DNA of 64,000 nt, taken from contig CANQPH010000002.1 in NCBI GenBank assembly GCA_947625675.1, positions 35,811-99,810 of the forward strand, in the 5' to 3' direction. Source of the DNA: an uncultured Acetatifactor sp. (GTDB taxonomy: Bacteria > Bacillota > Clostridia > Lachnospirales > Lachnospiraceae). Shown here piece after piece: positions 33,751-43,957 of the stretch. Position 1 is the first letter of the stretch. Each line of letters starts with the position of its first letter. Position numbers and translations under genes: made by a program. Below the pieces are notes generated by a model. That model was not told the DNA's origin and did no database searches. It saw only the letters and a list, made by a program, of their open reading frames with translations.

Positions 33751-34555
33751 AAAATTATTATCCGTACCCTACCTGTTTTGGTCGGCCCTGTTCATCATCG
33801 TGCCCCTTCTCATGGTTTTTTACTATGGGCTCACCGATAAATCCGGGGCGTTTACCCTGGCGAACATCGCCGCCATCGCTTCCCCGGAGCATTCCAAGGC
33901 GCTGTGGGCCGCCGTCCGGCTGTCCCTCATCAGCACCGTGATCTGTCTGCTCCTGGCCTACCCGCTGGCCATGATCCTCTGCAACATGAAGGTAAATCAC
34001 AGTTCCTTCACGGTGGTGATCTTCATCCTCCCCATGTGGATGAACTTCCTGCTGCGCACCCTGGCCTGGCAGAGCCTGCTGGAGAAGACCGGAGTGATCA
34101 ACAGCATCCTGGGAGCGCTGCATCTGCCGCCCCTCCAGATCATCAACACCTCCAATGCGGTCATTCTGGGCATGGTCTACAATTTCCTGCCCTTCATGGT
34201 GCTGCCCATTTACAACGTGCTGGTGAAGATCGATGCAAATATAACCAATGCGGCCAGAGATCTGGGGGCCAACGAGGTGCAGACCTTTTTCAAGGTCATC
34301 CTGCCTTTAAGCGTCCCCGGCATGATCAGCGGCATCACCATGGTGTTCGTCCCCGCCCTGACTACCTTCGTCATTTCCAACATCCTGGGCGGCGGCAAGA
34401 TCCTGCTCATCGGCAACGTGATCGAGCAGGAATTCACCCAGGCCTACAACTGGAACCTGGGCAGCGGATTGTCCATCGTGCTGATGCTCTTCATCATCTT
34501 CAATATGGTCATCACGGCGGTGACGGACAAAGACGGGGAGGTGTCCATCCTATGA
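33743..34555 (+). CDS. potB: Spermidine/putrescine ABC transporter permease PotB
   Basis: 270 aa with six membrane helices. The EAA loop reads [26 protein letters not shown]. The start overlaps potA and the TGA overlaps the potC ATG by four bases, so the operon is translationally coupled. Confidence 0.94.
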   Translation: MSKKLLSVPYLFWSALFIIVPLLMVFYYGLTDKSGAFTLANIAAIASPEHSKALWAAVRLSLISTVICLLLAYPLAMILCNMKVNHSSFTVVIFILPMWMNFLLRTLAWQSLLEKTGVINSILGALHLPPLQIINTSNAVILGMVYNFLPFMVLPIYNVLVKIDANITNAARDLGANEVQTFFKVILPLSVPGMISGITMVFVPALTTFVISNILGGGKILLIGNVIEQEFTQAYNWNLGSGLSIVLMLFIIFNMVITAVTDKDGEVSIL

Positions 34556-35346
34556 TCAGACAAATTCTCCGCAAAACCTACATCGCATTGATTTTTATTT
34601 TCCTCTATGCCCCCATCGCCACCCTGGTGGTGCTGTCCTTCAACAACAGCAAGACCCGGGCCAAATGGGGCGGATTTACCCTGAAATGGTATCAGGAACT
34701 GTTTCAAAACGAAGAAATCATGCAGGCCTTGTGGAATACCCTGGCCATCGCCTCGATTTCCGCCGTGACGGCTACCCTGATCGGCACTATCGCCTGCATT
34801 TCCATTCAGAGCATGAAAAAGAGAAACCGGGCCATCGTCATGGGCATCACCAATATCCCTATGCTGAACGCCGAAATCGTCACCGGTATCTCCCTGATGC
34901 TTTTGTTTATCAGCGTGGGTGCGCACTTTGGCTTCACCACCATCCTGCTCTCCCACATTACCTTCAATATCCCCTATGTGATCCTGAACGTCATGCCCAG
35001 GATGAAGCAGCTCAATCCCAGCACCTACGAGTCCGCTCTGGATCTGGGCGCTTCTCCCCTGCAGGCTTTTTTCAAGATCACGTTTCCGGATCTCCTGCCC
35101 GGTATCCTCTCCGGCTTCCTGATGGCCTTCACTATGTCGTTGGATGATTTCATCATCACGTACTTTACCAAAGGGCCCGGAGTGCATACCCTTTCCACCA
35201 AGATCTATACCGAGGTCAGGAAAGGTATAAAACCGGAGATGTATTCCCTGTCGACGATTATTTTCGTCACGGTAATCATCCTGCTCCTTCTGGTCAATTA
35301 CAGCCCGAAGGAAAAGAAACCAAAAACACAGTCAAAGAAAGGATGA
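34552..35346 (+). CDS. potC: Spermidine/putrescine ABC transporter permease PotC
   Basis: 264 aa from ATG 34552, which overlaps the potB stop; longer in-frame sequence upstream is the shadow of potB. Six membrane segments, EAA loop SALDLGASPLQAFFKITFPDLLPG and the MSLDDFIITYF segment typical of PotC are present. Confidence 0.94.
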   Translation: MIRQILRKTYIALIFIFLYAPIATLVVLSFNNSKTRAKWGGFTLKWYQELFQNEEIMQALWNTLAIASISAVTATLIGTIACISIQSMKKRNRAIVMGITNIPMLNAEIVTGISLMLLFISVGAHFGFTTILLSHITFNIPYVILNVMPRMKQLNPSTYESALDLGASPLQAFFKITFPDLLPGILSGFLMAFTMSLDDFIITYFTKGPGVHTLSTKIYTEVRKGIKPEMYSLSTIIFVTVIILLLLVNYSPKEKKPKTQSKKG

Positions 35347-35350
35347 AAAA

Positions 35351-36490
35351 ATGAAAAAATTAGTGATGATGGCATGTGTCTTGCTTGTCGTATCCGTTCT
35401 GGCCGGATGTGGTAACAGCAGCAACGCTGGCGAGAACGGTGAGGTGTACGTATTTAACTGGGGCGAATATATCGACCCTGCCACCCTGGACATGTTTGAA
35501 GAAGAAACTGGCATCAAGGTGGTCTATGATGAATTTGAAACCAACGAGATCATGTACCCCAGGGTCGCTGCCGGCGCCTCCAAGTATGACGTGATCTGTC
35601 CCTCCGATTACATGATCCACAAAATGATCGCCAATGACATGCTGCAGGAGATCAACTTCGATCACATCCCCAATGCCAAGGCCAACATCGGGGCCCAATA
35701 TTATGAGCAGGCCAAGGAATTCGATCCCAACAACAGCTATTGCGTTCCCTATTGCTGGGGTACGGTGGGGATCCTGTACAATAAGACCATGGTGAGCGAT
35801 CCCGTCACCAGTTGGTCCATTCTATGGAATGAAAAATACAAAGACAACATCCTGATGCAGGATTCCGTCAGAGACGCCTTCATGGTGGCCTTGAAGCTCA
35901 ACGGCTTCTCCATGAACTCCCTGAACGAAGAAGAACTGCAGATCGCCAAGAATTCCCTGATCGAACAGGCCCCCCTGGTGCAGGCCAAGGTGGTGGACCA
36001 GGTTCGTGACAAGATGATTGGCGGAGAAGCCGCCCTGGGCGTGATCTATTCCGGGGAGGCCATTTTTACCCAGAGAGAAAATCCGGATCTGGAATACGTG
36101 ATCCCCGAGGAAGGCACCAACGTGTGGATCGATGGATGGGTGATTCCCAAGAACGCTCCCAACGTGGAGAATGCGGAGAAGTTCATCGACTTCATGTGCC
36201 GGGACGACATCGCCCTGCTGAACTTCATGTATATCACCTACGCCAGCCCCAACACCGGAGCCAAGGCGCTGATCGATGACGACGAGCTGAGAGCTTCCAA
36301 AATGGATTATCTGGACGAGGAAACCAGGGAAGAGCTGGAAGAATTCGTGGACATCGTGAGGGATTCCCAAATCGCATTCCCTGACTTAAGCCAGTATGAC
36401 AATCTGGAAACCTTTATCTATCTGGGGGAGGACGGAGACGCTCTCTACAACCAGCTTTGGAAGGAAGTCAACTCCGCTTACGGAGAATAA
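35351..36490 (+). CDS. potD: Spermidine/putrescine-binding lipoprotein PotD
   Basis: 379 aa. The lipobox LAGC puts the lipidated Cys at residue 20, followed by a Ser/Asn/Gly spacer. The mature start VYVFNWGEYIDP and the SYYDVICPSDYM-like and YCVPYCWGTVG segments are characteristic of PotD/PotF. It captures polyamines outside the membrane for PotABC. Only 4 bp separate it from potC. Confidence 0.95.
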   Translation: MKKLVMMACVLLVVSVLAGCGNSSNAGENGEVYVFNWGEYIDPATLDMFEEETGIKVVYDEFETNEIMYPRVAAGASKYDVICPSDYMIHKMIANDMLQEINFDHIPNAKANIGAQYYEQAKEFDPNNSYCVPYCWGTVGILYNKTMVSDPVTSWSILWNEKYKDNILMQDSVRDAFMVALKLNGFSMNSLNEEELQIAKNSLIEQAPLVQAKVVDQVRDKMIGGEAALGVIYSGEAIFTQRENPDLEYVIPEEGTNVWIDGWVIPKNAPNVENAEKFIDFMCRDDIALLNFMYITYASPNTGAKALIDDDELRASKMDYLDEETREELEEFVDIVRDSQIAFPDLSQYDNLETFIYLGEDGDALYNQLWKEVNSAYGE

Positions 36491-36563
36491 GAAAAACGAG
36501 ACATAAAATGAAAAAGAACCGCTAGTGAAGGGGCGGTTTCCCATAAAAATCATATTGTTTTCA

Positions 36564-36595
36564 AAATGCGGCGTGATTTCGGTCACGCCGCATTT
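36564..36595. terminator. Terminator hairpin after potD, shared with the convergent Cys-rich gene
   Basis: A 13-bp stem AAATGCGGCGTGA (36564-36576) with TCACGCCGCATTT (36583-36595) over a 6-nt loop, with T tracts on both strands. A weaker AACCGC/GCGGTT hairpin precedes it at 36517-36538. Confidence 0.8.
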
Positions 36596-36605
36596 ATAAA
36601 TTACA

Positions 36606-36827
36606 TCAATCCTCCTCGCAGCCGCAGGTTTCGGAGCCGGGCCTGGATACGCCGGGGAATCTGGCAATCCCGGAATAAGTCCCGGTGACCGGCGTGGAAT
36701 CGCAGCCGCAGGTTCTGGCAACCGGCGTCACGCCGCAGGAGTTCCCTCCGCAGCTATTTCCGCAGCCGCCCTGACAGCCTCCTCTTCCGCTGCAGGCCAA
36801 GAGCAAAATGATCCATAAACAATTCAT
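36606..36827 (-). CDS. Small Cys/Gly-rich peptide with hydrophobic N-terminus
   Basis: 73 aa. MNCLWIILLLACSG is followed by ten cysteines in GC-type repeats (GGCQGGCGNSCGGNSCG, CGCDSTP, CGCEED). Similar short peptides in Lachnospiraceae are labelled chorion-class high-cysteine protein by automatic annotation; the role is unknown. AAAGGA lies 10 nt before ATG 36827. Metal binding or a disulfide-rich surface peptide is possible but not shown. Confidence 0.6.
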   Translation of the reverse strand: MNCLWIILLLACSGRGGCQGGCGNSCGGNSCGVTPVARTCGCDSTPVTGTYSGIARFPGVSRPGSETCGCEED

Positions 36828-36896
36828 AAAGTTGGAATCCTTTTTCCAGTGAAGTTACTGTATTGTATTCCGGAAAAAGGTTCCCCGTGCCTGTCC

Positions 36897-37427
36897 CTAG
36901 CTCTTCTTCAGGAATTCCTCCCGGATGTACCGAAAGGTCTCCTTTTCTCCCTTCTCCGCCAGCATGGTCAGCATTTCCCCCAGCTTTTCCCGGGTATAGG
37001 GGTGGAGGAACTCCAGGTGGCCGTCCGCCCTCTCAAAATAGTCCAGGGGTTCCCTGTCCGTATAGTTTTTCCCTTTGTATACCTTGGAAGCGGCGATCCG
37101 GTCCATGATCATCTCCGCGATGTATCGATCCGGCATGGCGATGGGCTTCATCCCATCCCTGGTGAAATCGATCCAGTATTCCCAATGATGCTTGTTTCTG
37201 CCCTTATGGTGGAACCAGGCGGCGGAATAGCCCTTCTCTTCCCTCTCCGCCGCATTGGGGCTCCTGTTGCCCTGGAAATACCGGACGCCCACCAGGAACT
37301 CAGACGGGCTGTATTTGGAAAGATCGTGCACCAGCCCCTGCCAGTAAAGTCCCACCCGAAAACAGCCCCGGGCCACCAGGTATTTATGATATGTGATGGT
37401 TTTGAAATGCTTCCAAATCTTGCTCAT
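36897..37427 (-). CDS. DUF5662 family protein
   Basis: 176 aa, soluble. The conserved His-rich stretches LVHDLSKYSPSEF and WFHHKGRNKHHWEYW, spaced by a helix with RSPNAAERE, match DUF5662 and recall an HD-type metal site. The enzymatic role is unknown. The ribosome site is weak. It is followed on the same strand by the Cys-rich peptide and preceded by the GlgX-like gene. Confidence 0.78.
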   Translation of the reverse strand: MSKIWKHFKTITYHKYLVARGCFRVGLYWQGLVHDLSKYSPSEFLVGVRYFQGNRSPNAAEREEKGYSAAWFHHKGRNKHHWEYWIDFTRDGMKPIAMPDRYIAEMIMDRIAASKVYKGKNYTDREPLDYFERADGHLEFLHPYTREKLGEMLTMLAEKGEKETFRYIREEFLKKS

Positions 37428-37576
37428 ACCGCTTTCATCATGCCCCCGTTCCCGTCATGCTCCTCCCTTTCCCCATATTCTCCCGTTCCTGCCACAAGAA
37501 ACCCTTCTTCTTATGCCAGGCCCGGCTGATGTGGCCCTGCGTAAGCCGCTGCCGGCGCAGGCACAAAAGCCCTTTT

Positions 37577-39673
37577 CTACGTTGCTCCCCGGCTAATATA
37601 GACCGCCAGGGTCCTGGGGGGAATCTTCCGCACCAGTCCTTTCTCTGCAGACACGGCTTTCTCCTTGCGGGCGGGCGACCAGTCCGGTTCCTCCTGACTT
37701 TCCTCCGTCATGAACAAAAGCTCCCACTCCTGCCCCCTGGGCAATTTGGGCAGAGCTAGGTCATGGGGTTCCCAGTGCATATTGATGGCCAGATACAGGG
37801 AATCGTCCTCCCCTTCTCCTCTTCCGGCATACTTCCCGCAGTACATCATCCCCGCCTGTCTGTCATAATACTCCAGAGAAGGCCGCCAGGCAGTCTCCCC
37901 GTGATAAGACAGATCGGGATAACCGCAGGAAAGATAGTCCATGATGCGGAGTTCCCTCCTCTGATGGAGGACGGGATGCTTCCTGCGCAGGGCGATTATG
38001 TCCGCCACGAATTCAAACAGCTCGCAGTTGCGGTCCTTGTCATGCCAGTTCAGCCAGGTGATCTCGTTGTCCTGACAATAGGGATTGTTGTTCCCCTTCT
38101 GGCTATTGCCGAATTCGTCCCCCATGAAGATCAGGGGCGTGCCCTGGGAGAAAAACAGCAGAGTCATGGCATTTTTGTACTGCTTGGTGCGCAGGGCCGC
38201 CACCTGCTTCCTGCGGCTGGAACCCTCCAGACCGCAGTTCCAGCTTTCATTGCGGTCGCTGCCATCCCGGTTGTGCTCCCCGTTGGCCTCATTGTGCTTC
38301 TCATTGTAGGACACCAGATCCATCATAGTGAATCCGTAATAGTTGGTGAAAAAATTGATCTTCGCCGCCCCGGACGGATTGGTGCGCATAAATTTCAGCG
38401 CTCCTGCCAGGGTGTCAGAATCCCCTTTCAGGAAACGGCGCATATGGTACATGTAATCGTCCCGATAGGAGGCCACCGTTCGGTCCAGCCTCCGCTCCGA
38501 GTCCGCTCCTCCCTGGACGGCATTTCCTTCCGCTCCTGCTGCAGTCCCGGGCCGGGAACCGCCTCTCAACTCCGCCACTGACCCGGGCCGAGAGTTCCCT
38601 TTCGATTCCGCCACAGACCCAGACCAAGAATTCCTTCCCAACTCCGCCGCTGACCCGGGCCAAGAGTCTCTTTCCTCCCACGCCTTTCGGGCGGGCCAAC
38701 GCTCCGCATCCAGATCGGCGAACCATAGCTTGGTGTCCGCCAGGCCCTCTTCCGAGGCGATCATTTCCACGGGGAGCCCTTCTCCCAACAGGTGAAAACC
38801 GTCCACATGGTACTGCATTACCCAATACAGCAGAATATCCGGGATCTGCCTTCTGGTCACCTCGGCCGGAAAATAAAACTGCATCACCACCTCCATGCCG
38901 CTGGCATGGAAGGCTTTCACCATTTTCTGAAATTCCTCCGCCGGGTTCCCATCGGAAGCGTAGCCTCCCTTGGGCGCATAATAAAATCCCCGCTTATATC
39001 CCCAATAATTGATCCTGTTTTCAGATTTTTCCGCCTCTTTCCCCGGGACAAAGCCATAGGGAAGGCTTCCCTCCGGAAGGTAGGAAGGAAGCTTCCTGGA
39101 GAGAAGCTCTTCCGGTTCCTCCAGTTCCAGGAATTCATAGGCGGGCTGCAGCTCCACCGTGGTGATTCCCAGAGACTTCAAGTAAGGTATCTTTTCCGCC
39201 ACTCCGAGAAAGCTCCCCTTATGGGCCACCCCGGAGGAAGGATGCCTGGTAAAGCCTCTTACGTGCAGCAGATAACAAATGCAGTTTTCATAAGGAATTC
39301 TGGGAAAACAATCTTTTCCCCAGTCAAAATCCTCCGTCAGGAACCCGGCCCGCATGGACCTGGCCTCCCTCTTTTTTCCAAATACCGGCAGATCCACAAA
39401 ACTTCTGGCGTAAGGGTCCGGCACAATCCGATCCCCTTCATAGAACTGATAGGAAATTACGGAAGGATCCAGATCCGGCACGAACTTGCAATGAATGTTC
39501 CCGACCCGCTCTTCCTTCCGGAAGGAAAGCTTCCGAAGACGCTTCCCGCTCTCTCTGTCATACAGTATCACTCCGCATTTGTCCGCACCGGACACAAACG
39601 AGAAGCGAATGCCGCCTCCTTCACAATGTGCCCCCAGGGGGTAGGGGCCAGTCCGCAGCTTGTAATCCGTCAT
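37577..39673 (-). CDS. GlgX/isoamylase-like GH13 homologue lacking catalytic residues
   Basis: 698 aa; GGAGGT precedes ATG 39673. The fold is that of glycogen debranching enzymes: an N-terminal CBM48-like domain, then a GH13_11 barrel with clear family text (MDLVSYNEKHNEANGEHNRDG, about 451-471, and FMGDEFGNSQKGNNNPYCQD). The four GH13 active-site segments are degenerate: EVVMQFYF (261-268) in place of DVVYNHT, GFHLLGEG (292-299) in place of GFRFDLA, LWFADLD (316-322) where AEPWD is expected, and TNYYGFT (443-449) in place of TAHDGFT. The nucleophile Asp, acid Glu and third Asp are all gone. It is probably a non-catalytic glycan-binding or regulatory pseudoenzyme. Residues 336-383 are four 12-residue repeats. 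Confidence 0.8.
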   Translation of the reverse strand: MTDYKLRTGPYPLGAHCEGGGIRFSFVSGADKCGVILYDRESGKRLRKLSFRKEERVGNIHCKFVPDLDPSVISYQFYEGDRIVPDPYARSFVDLPVFGKKREARSMRAGFLTEDFDWGKDCFPRIPYENCICYLLHVRGFTRHPSSGVAHKGSFLGVAEKIPYLKSLGITTVELQPAYEFLELEEPEELLSRKLPSYLPEGSLPYGFVPGKEAEKSENRINYWGYKRGFYYAPKGGYASDGNPAEEFQKMVKAFHASGMEVVMQFYFPAEVTRRQIPDILLYWVMQYHVDGFHLLGEGLPVEMIASEEGLADTKLWFADLDAERWPARKAWEERDSWPGSAAELGRNSWSGSVAESKGNSRPGSVAELRGGSRPGTAAGAEGNAVQGGADSERRLDRTVASYRDDYMYHMRRFLKGDSDTLAGALKFMRTNPSGAAKINFFTNYYGFTMMDLVSYNEKHNEANGEHNRDGSDRNESWNCGLEGSSRRKQVAALRTKQYKNAMTLLFFSQGTPLIFMGDEFGNSQKGNNNPYCQDNEITWLNWHDKDRNCELFEFVADIIALRRKHPVLHQRRELRIMDYLSCGYPDLSYHGETAWRPSLEYYDRQAGMMYCGKYAGRGEGEDDSLYLAINMHWEPHDLALPKLPRGQEWELLFMTEESQEEPDWSPARKEKAVSAEKGLVRKIPPRTLAVYISRGAT
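38525..38668 (-). repeat. Four in-frame 36-bp tandem repeats inside the GlgX-like gene
   Basis: Four consecutive 12-residue units (DSWPGSAAELGR, NSWSGSVAESKG, NSRPGSVAELRG, GSRPGTAAGAEG) span residues 336-383. DNA copies are also similar, so they arose by tandem duplication of 36 bp. They sit in a loop of the barrel and keep the frame. Confidence 0.85.
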
Positions 39674-39738
39674 ATCTACCTCCGTATGCTGTAATAGGTC
39701 TTTTTATTATACTTTTTTTTGAGAAACTTGTAAATCTA

Positions 39739-39767
39739 TTGCAGAAAAAAAATAAAATTGATATACT
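39739..39767 (+). promoter_or_regulatory. Promoter of the DUF1292 gene
   Basis: TTGCAG (39739-39744) and TATACT (39762-39767) are 17 bp apart, 38 bp before ATG 39806, with an A-rich spacer. Confidence 0.6.
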
Positions 39768-39805
39768 GATAAAAGAAAAACGCAGGGCAGAATGGAGGTG
39801 TGAAA

Positions 39806-40126
39806 ATGGCCAAATACGAAGAAGATGCGGAAATGACCGTGGAACTGGATCTGGTGGACGGCAGGACAGTAAACTGTGAGGTAGTCACGATCCTGAACAT
39901 GGACGATCAGGATTACGTTGTCCTGGTGCCCCTGGATGAGAACGGAGAAAGCACCGGGGAAGAAGTATGGTTCTACCGCTATACCGTGGACGAGTCCGAT
40001 CCGGAAGCGGAGCCGGAGCTGGGATATATCGATGACGACGAGGAATATGAAGCGGTAGCGGACGCTTTCGACGAATATCTGGATGAATGTGCATTTGATG
40101 AGCTGGCAGGGGAAGATGATGAATAA
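39806..40126 (+). CDS. DUF1292 family acidic protein
   Basis: 106 aa. ATG 39806 has GGAGG 7 nt upstream; GTG 39800 is too close to it. The core TVELDLVDGRTVNCEVVTIL ... DYVVLVPLDENGE ... EVWFYRY matches the DUF1292/YrzB family, and the C-terminus is strongly acidic (about one third Asp/Glu). Function unknown; proteins of this family usually accompany yrrK-yrzL genes, which are absent here. Confidence 0.8.
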   Translation: MAKYEEDAEMTVELDLVDGRTVNCEVVTILNMDDQDYVVLVPLDENGESTGEEVWFYRYTVDESDPEAEPELGYIDDDEEYEAVADAFDEYLDECAFDELAGEDDE

Positions 40127-40214
40127 ACGCTGGCTCTCCAGTTCAAAGTCAGATTCTGGATGCAACGCCGGATTTCGGGTTCAACATCGGCTCCTGGGTT
40201 CAGGCAGCATAAAT

Positions 40215-42473
40215 TCAGGGTAATTTGAAACAATTTAAAAATCTGGAAGGAAGCCCCGGTCTCTCCTTGGTCCCTGCGACAAAGGTCAGTTCCAGGGCTT
40301 CCTTGGCTCTGGTCATGGCCACGTACAGGATCCGCCGTTCCTCTTCCAGGGCGGCTTCCTCCAGCATGCGCCCGTGGGGATAGGTGCCCTCGTTCACATC
40401 CGGGATGAAAACCTTCTCAAATTCCAGGCCCTTGGAGGCATGGGCGGTCATCAGACGCACACCCAAATTCCCTGCCGCCTCGCGGGAAGAAACTGCTCCG
40501 CCCGAATGCCCCGCTTCGCCTCCGGGCCCTGCCTTGCGGCCGCCAGGATTCTCGACCCCGCCACCGGACCCCGCCTTGCGGCCGCCAAGATTCCAGTTCT
40601 CGCCTGCATGCCCTGCCTTGCGGCCGTCTCTGACGCCGCCGTGAATCCCAGCCGCCTCACCATAGGAAGCCGTTCCACTCCCCGCCGACTTCTGCATTTC
40701 TTCCCTGGCCGCCTCCTGGGCCTCCATCCAGTCCCCGTAGGTTTCAAATTCCGCCGCTTCCACCGTCAGGAATTCCAGGATCTCCATCCATTCCGCCAGA
40801 CGAAAGGCATCCCGTCCCGCCCGCCGTTTCAAGTATCGCTCATATCCCAGGCCCTTCCGCAAGAACTGCATTCCCAGGAAGGGACTTCTGTTCCGGATCT
40901 GTTCCAGGCCATTTTCCAGTTTTCGCAGCTCCTGGAAAATTTTCTTCTGCCAGCTCTCCTCCCCGTATTTTCGATAATAGGCCCGAATCGCCTCAAAGCT
41001 CACCTCCCCTTCTCCCACGGCTTCCCTGCTGATCCAACGGGAAGGCTTGTTCATAATTTGCAAAAAAAGTTCCCGGCTGTGCTCCCCCAGGGCGAAACGC
41101 AAGTAACATCTCACGTCCCGGCAGACGAAATGGTCATAGATGCAGGCGCTTTTCTCCTTCATGACGTAAGGGATGCCTGCTTTGGCCAGTCTGGCGGCAA
41201 AGCCCTGCATCTGAAAATTGGTGCGGAACAGCACGGCGCACTCCTCGGGGTGATTCTCCGCTTTCAACTCATCCATCAGACTCTGGTATTGCGCTTCCCT
41301 GTCCGAAAACCCTTTCAGGACAAAGCTTCCTTCCCCGGCGTCTTTCCGGCCCGCCTCCAGATCCTTGGAGAAACGGTCACGGTTCCCGCTTATCATGCGC
41401 AAAGAAGAGGACACGATCAGGGGCAGGCTGCGGTAATTGACCCGCAAAGTCACTCTGCAGCACTCCGGATAATCTTTCAAAAACTGCTGCATCAGGGCCG
41501 GCTCCGAACCCCGGAAGCCATAGATGGACTGGTCATCGTCCCCCACCACGAAAAGATTCCGCCCGGGCTGCGCCAGAAGCTGAATCACCTGATACTGCAT
41601 GGGATTGATGTCCTGGAACTCATCGATCAGAATGTATTGAAACTGTTCCTGCCATCTGCGGAGAATGTCCGGTTTGGAGGACAGAAGCCCCAGGCATCCG
41701 TAAAGCATATCGTCGAAATCCAGCCCGCCCCTTCTCTTCCTGGCCTTTTCGTATTCCTGGAAAAGAACGGGGAACCGGCCTTTTAAATCCTCCGGCAGGA
41801 AGCTGTCAGCTCCTTCCTCCCGGAAGGTGTTTTTGTAGAAACTGATGGCGGAAAGACAAGGGGAAAGCTCTTCGTTCAGCTCTTCTCTCTTTTTCTTCTG
41901 CCCGTTTTCCTGATACAGGTCGAATAAAATGGGGAGTAATAAGGATTTCTTGTCAGAATCCGTAAGAATGCCCGGAAGCCCTCTGGGGGAGGATCTTTTC
42001 AGCATTTGATAGAATACGGCGTGAAAAGTACCGAAATTTACCGGCTGGATGCCCCCCTGCGCCTCCAGGAACCTGCGCTGCATGGAGCCGGCCGCCTCTT
42101 TTGTGAAGGTGATGACCAGAATGTGTTCCGGCATCACACCGCAGACTTGTATGAGATAGGAGATTCGATTGGTGATGACGAAGGTTTTGCCGGAGCCGGG
42201 CCCGGCCAGGACAAGCATGGGCCCTTTTCCGTGCATGGCGGCCCGCCGCTGCGCTTCGTTCATCTGTGCGAAGCGCCCGGCCAGAGCGCCGTCCGGTTCC
42301 CGGCCGATCATCCGAGGGCCAGAACCCTGGCCAGACGCCCGAGAGGCAGTCCCTCTGTCGGTCCGAGAACCGTACCCAAGATCAGCCGCCCAGGATTCAG
42401 GGGGCCGGTCAGCCCGAGAACCGGAAGCTTTGTCAGCCGCCCAGGAGCTGGATTCCCTTGCGGATCCTGGCAA
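40215..42473 (-). CDS. UvrD/PcrA-family ATP-dependent DNA helicase
   Basis: About 752 aa. Superfamily 1A motifs are complete: Q-motif [12 protein letters not shown], Walker [12 protein letters not shown] (about 88-98), [32 protein letters not shown], and [18 protein letters not shown] followed by [11 protein letters not shown]. It unwinds duplex DNA in repair or replication restart. The start is uncertain: TTG 42473 has AGGAAAGGAAG upstream but lies inside gltX (41-bp overlap), and the first 55 residues are a Ser/Arg/Ala repeat ([28 protein letters not shown]). The conserved part starts at about residue 70. A Gly-rich triple repeat ([27 protein letters not shown]) is inserted at about 615-655. 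Confidence 0.88.
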   Translation of the reverse strand: MPGSARESSSWAADKASGSRADRPPESWAADLGYGSRTDRGTASRASGQGSGPRMIGREPDGALAGRFAQMNEAQRRAAMHGKGPMLVLAGPGSGKTFVITNRISYLIQVCGVMPEHILVITFTKEAAGSMQRRFLEAQGGIQPVNFGTFHAVFYQMLKRSSPRGLPGILTDSDKKSLLLPILFDLYQENGQKKKREELNEELSPCLSAISFYKNTFREEGADSFLPEDLKGRFPVLFQEYEKARKRRGGLDFDDMLYGCLGLLSSKPDILRRWQEQFQYILIDEFQDINPMQYQVIQLLAQPGRNLFVVGDDDQSIYGFRGSEPALMQQFLKDYPECCRVTLRVNYRSLPLIVSSSLRMISGNRDRFSKDLEAGRKDAGEGSFVLKGFSDREAQYQSLMDELKAENHPEECAVLFRTNFQMQGFAARLAKAGIPYVMKEKSACIYDHFVCRDVRCYLRFALGEHSRELFLQIMNKPSRWISREAVGEGEVSFEAIRAYYRKYGEESWQKKIFQELRKLENGLEQIRNRSPFLGMQFLRKGLGYERYLKRRAGRDAFRLAEWMEILEFLTVEAAEFETYGDWMEAQEAAREEMQKSAGSGTASYGEAAGIHGGVRDGRKAGHAGENWNLGGRKAGSGGGVENPGGRKAGPGGEAGHSGGAVSSREAAGNLGVRLMTAHASKGLEFEKVFIPDVNEGTYPHGRMLEEAALEEERRILYVAMTRAKEALELTFVAGTKERPGLPSRFLNCFKLP

Positions 42474-43887
42474 GGCTCTCTTCCTTTCCTAAAATCTCCA
42501 TGATCTCCGTGGCTCCCGCCGGGGTCATCTGCTTGCCCGATACGGCGGTTCTGATGGGCCACATCACATATCCGTTCTTACAGCCCTTCTTTTCCACATA
42601 CCCCAGCAAGGTCTGGTACAGGCTGTCGTTGCTGTAATCCTCCTGGGCCTCCAGAATGGGCAGCACTTCCTGCAACACCTCCAGGGAGGTTTCCCGGGTG
42701 GTCTTCATCTTCTTGTGGGCGTACATGTCCGGGTCATATTCCGGCAGCTCCTGGAAAAAGTCCACCTGCCCCGCAATATCCGGAAACACCTCGATACGGG
42801 TCTTCACCATGGCGGCGATTTTTTTCAGATCCAGATCTTTCTTGATCACGGCCTTCAGATAGGGCTCCGCCATCCCGTAAAAGGCATCGAAGTCCATGGC
42901 CTTCAGATATTCCCCGTTCATCCAGCGCAGCTTCACGATGTCGAACACAGCGGGGGATCTGCTGATCCGGTGATAATCAAATTCCCGAATCAACTCTTCC
43001 AGAGAAAAGATCTCCCGGTTGTCCTCCGGGCTCCAGCCCAAAAGTGCGATAAAATTCACGATGGCTTCCGGCACGAATCCGCCCTCCAGCAGATCTTCAA
43101 AGGAAGAAGCGCCGCCCCTCTTGGCCAGTTTCTTGTGGTTCTCGTCCGTGATCAGCGGAAGGTGCACATACACGGGCTGCTCCCAGCCAAAGGCCGCATA
43201 CAGTCGGGCGTATTTGGGAGATGAGGAAATATATTCGTTACCCCTCACCACATGAGTGATATTCATAGTATGATCGTCCACCACGTTGGCGAAGTTGTAG
43301 GTCGGATATCCATCGGACTTGATGAGGATCATGTCGTCCAGCTCAGCGTTCTCCACCGTGATGTCGCCGTAAAGTTCATCGTGGTACGTGGTCGTCCCTT
43401 CGGCAGGATTGTTCTGACGGATGACGAAAGGCTTCCCCGCCGCCAGATTGGCTTCCACCTCTTCCTTGGAAAGGCCAAGACAGTGCTTGTCATAAAAGGA
43501 AATCTCCTTGCCCTCCACCACTTCCTTTTTCAGGGAGGCCAGACGCTCCTTGTCGCAGAAACAATAATAAGCCTCACCCTTGTCGATCAGTTCTTTGGCG
43601 TATTTCATATAGATACCGGTCTTCATGCGCTCGCTCTGGACATAAGGACCGTATCCCCCATCCTTGTCCGGCCCCTCGTCATGGGTGATGCCGGCCTTTT
43701 CCAGGGTGCGGTAAATGATCTCCGTAGCCCCCTCCACGAACCGCTCCTGATCCGTGTCCTCGATGCGGAGCATGAAATCTCCGCCCTCATGCTTTGCGAT
43801 CAAAAACTCGTACAAGGCGGTGCGCAGGTTGCCCACATGCATCTTTCCCGTGGGGCTGGGCGCATATCTCGTTCTGATCTTTGTCAT
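42433..43887 (-). CDS. gltX: Glutamate-tRNA ligase
   Basis: 484 aa. ATG 43887 ([14 protein letters not shown]) is preferred over 43905, with GGAGGT 10 nt upstream. The class I signature appears as [11 protein letters not shown], and the KMSKS-type loop is [16 protein letters not shown]. It charges tRNA-Glu. The C-terminal codons overlap the proposed helicase start. A TTGCGG/TACAAT promoter lies at 43958-43986. Confidence 0.95.
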   Translation of the reverse strand: MTKIRTRYAPSPTGKMHVGNLRTALYEFLIAKHEGGDFMLRIEDTDQERFVEGATEIIYRTLEKAGITHDEGPDKDGGYGPYVQSERMKTGIYMKYAKELIDKGEAYYCFCDKERLASLKKEVVEGKEISFYDKHCLGLSKEEVEANLAAGKPFVIRQNNPAEGTTTYHDELYGDITVENAELDDMILIKSDGYPTYNFANVVDDHTMNITHVVRGNEYISSSPKYARLYAAFGWEQPVYVHLPLITDENHKKLAKRGGASSFEDLLEGGFVPEAIVNFIALLGWSPEDNREIFSLEELIREFDYHRISRSPAVFDIVKLRWMNGEYLKAMDFDAFYGMAEPYLKAVIKKDLDLKKIAAMVKTRIEVFPDIAGQVDFFQELPEYDPDMYAHKKMKTTRETSLEVLQEVLPILEAQEDYSNDSLYQTLLGYVEKKGCKNGYVMWPIRTAVSGKQMTPAGATEIMEILGKEESLARIRKGIQLLGG

Positions 43888-43957
43888 ATGATTCTCAACC
43901 TCCATTGCTCTTCCTTGTCAAACATGCCCGTTGTGATAATGCGGCCTCTCCTGCACT

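Noticed and set aside
33904..34551. N-terminal 216-codon extension of the potC frame
   Set aside because: It lies over potB in another frame; the true potC start overlaps the potB stop at 34552.
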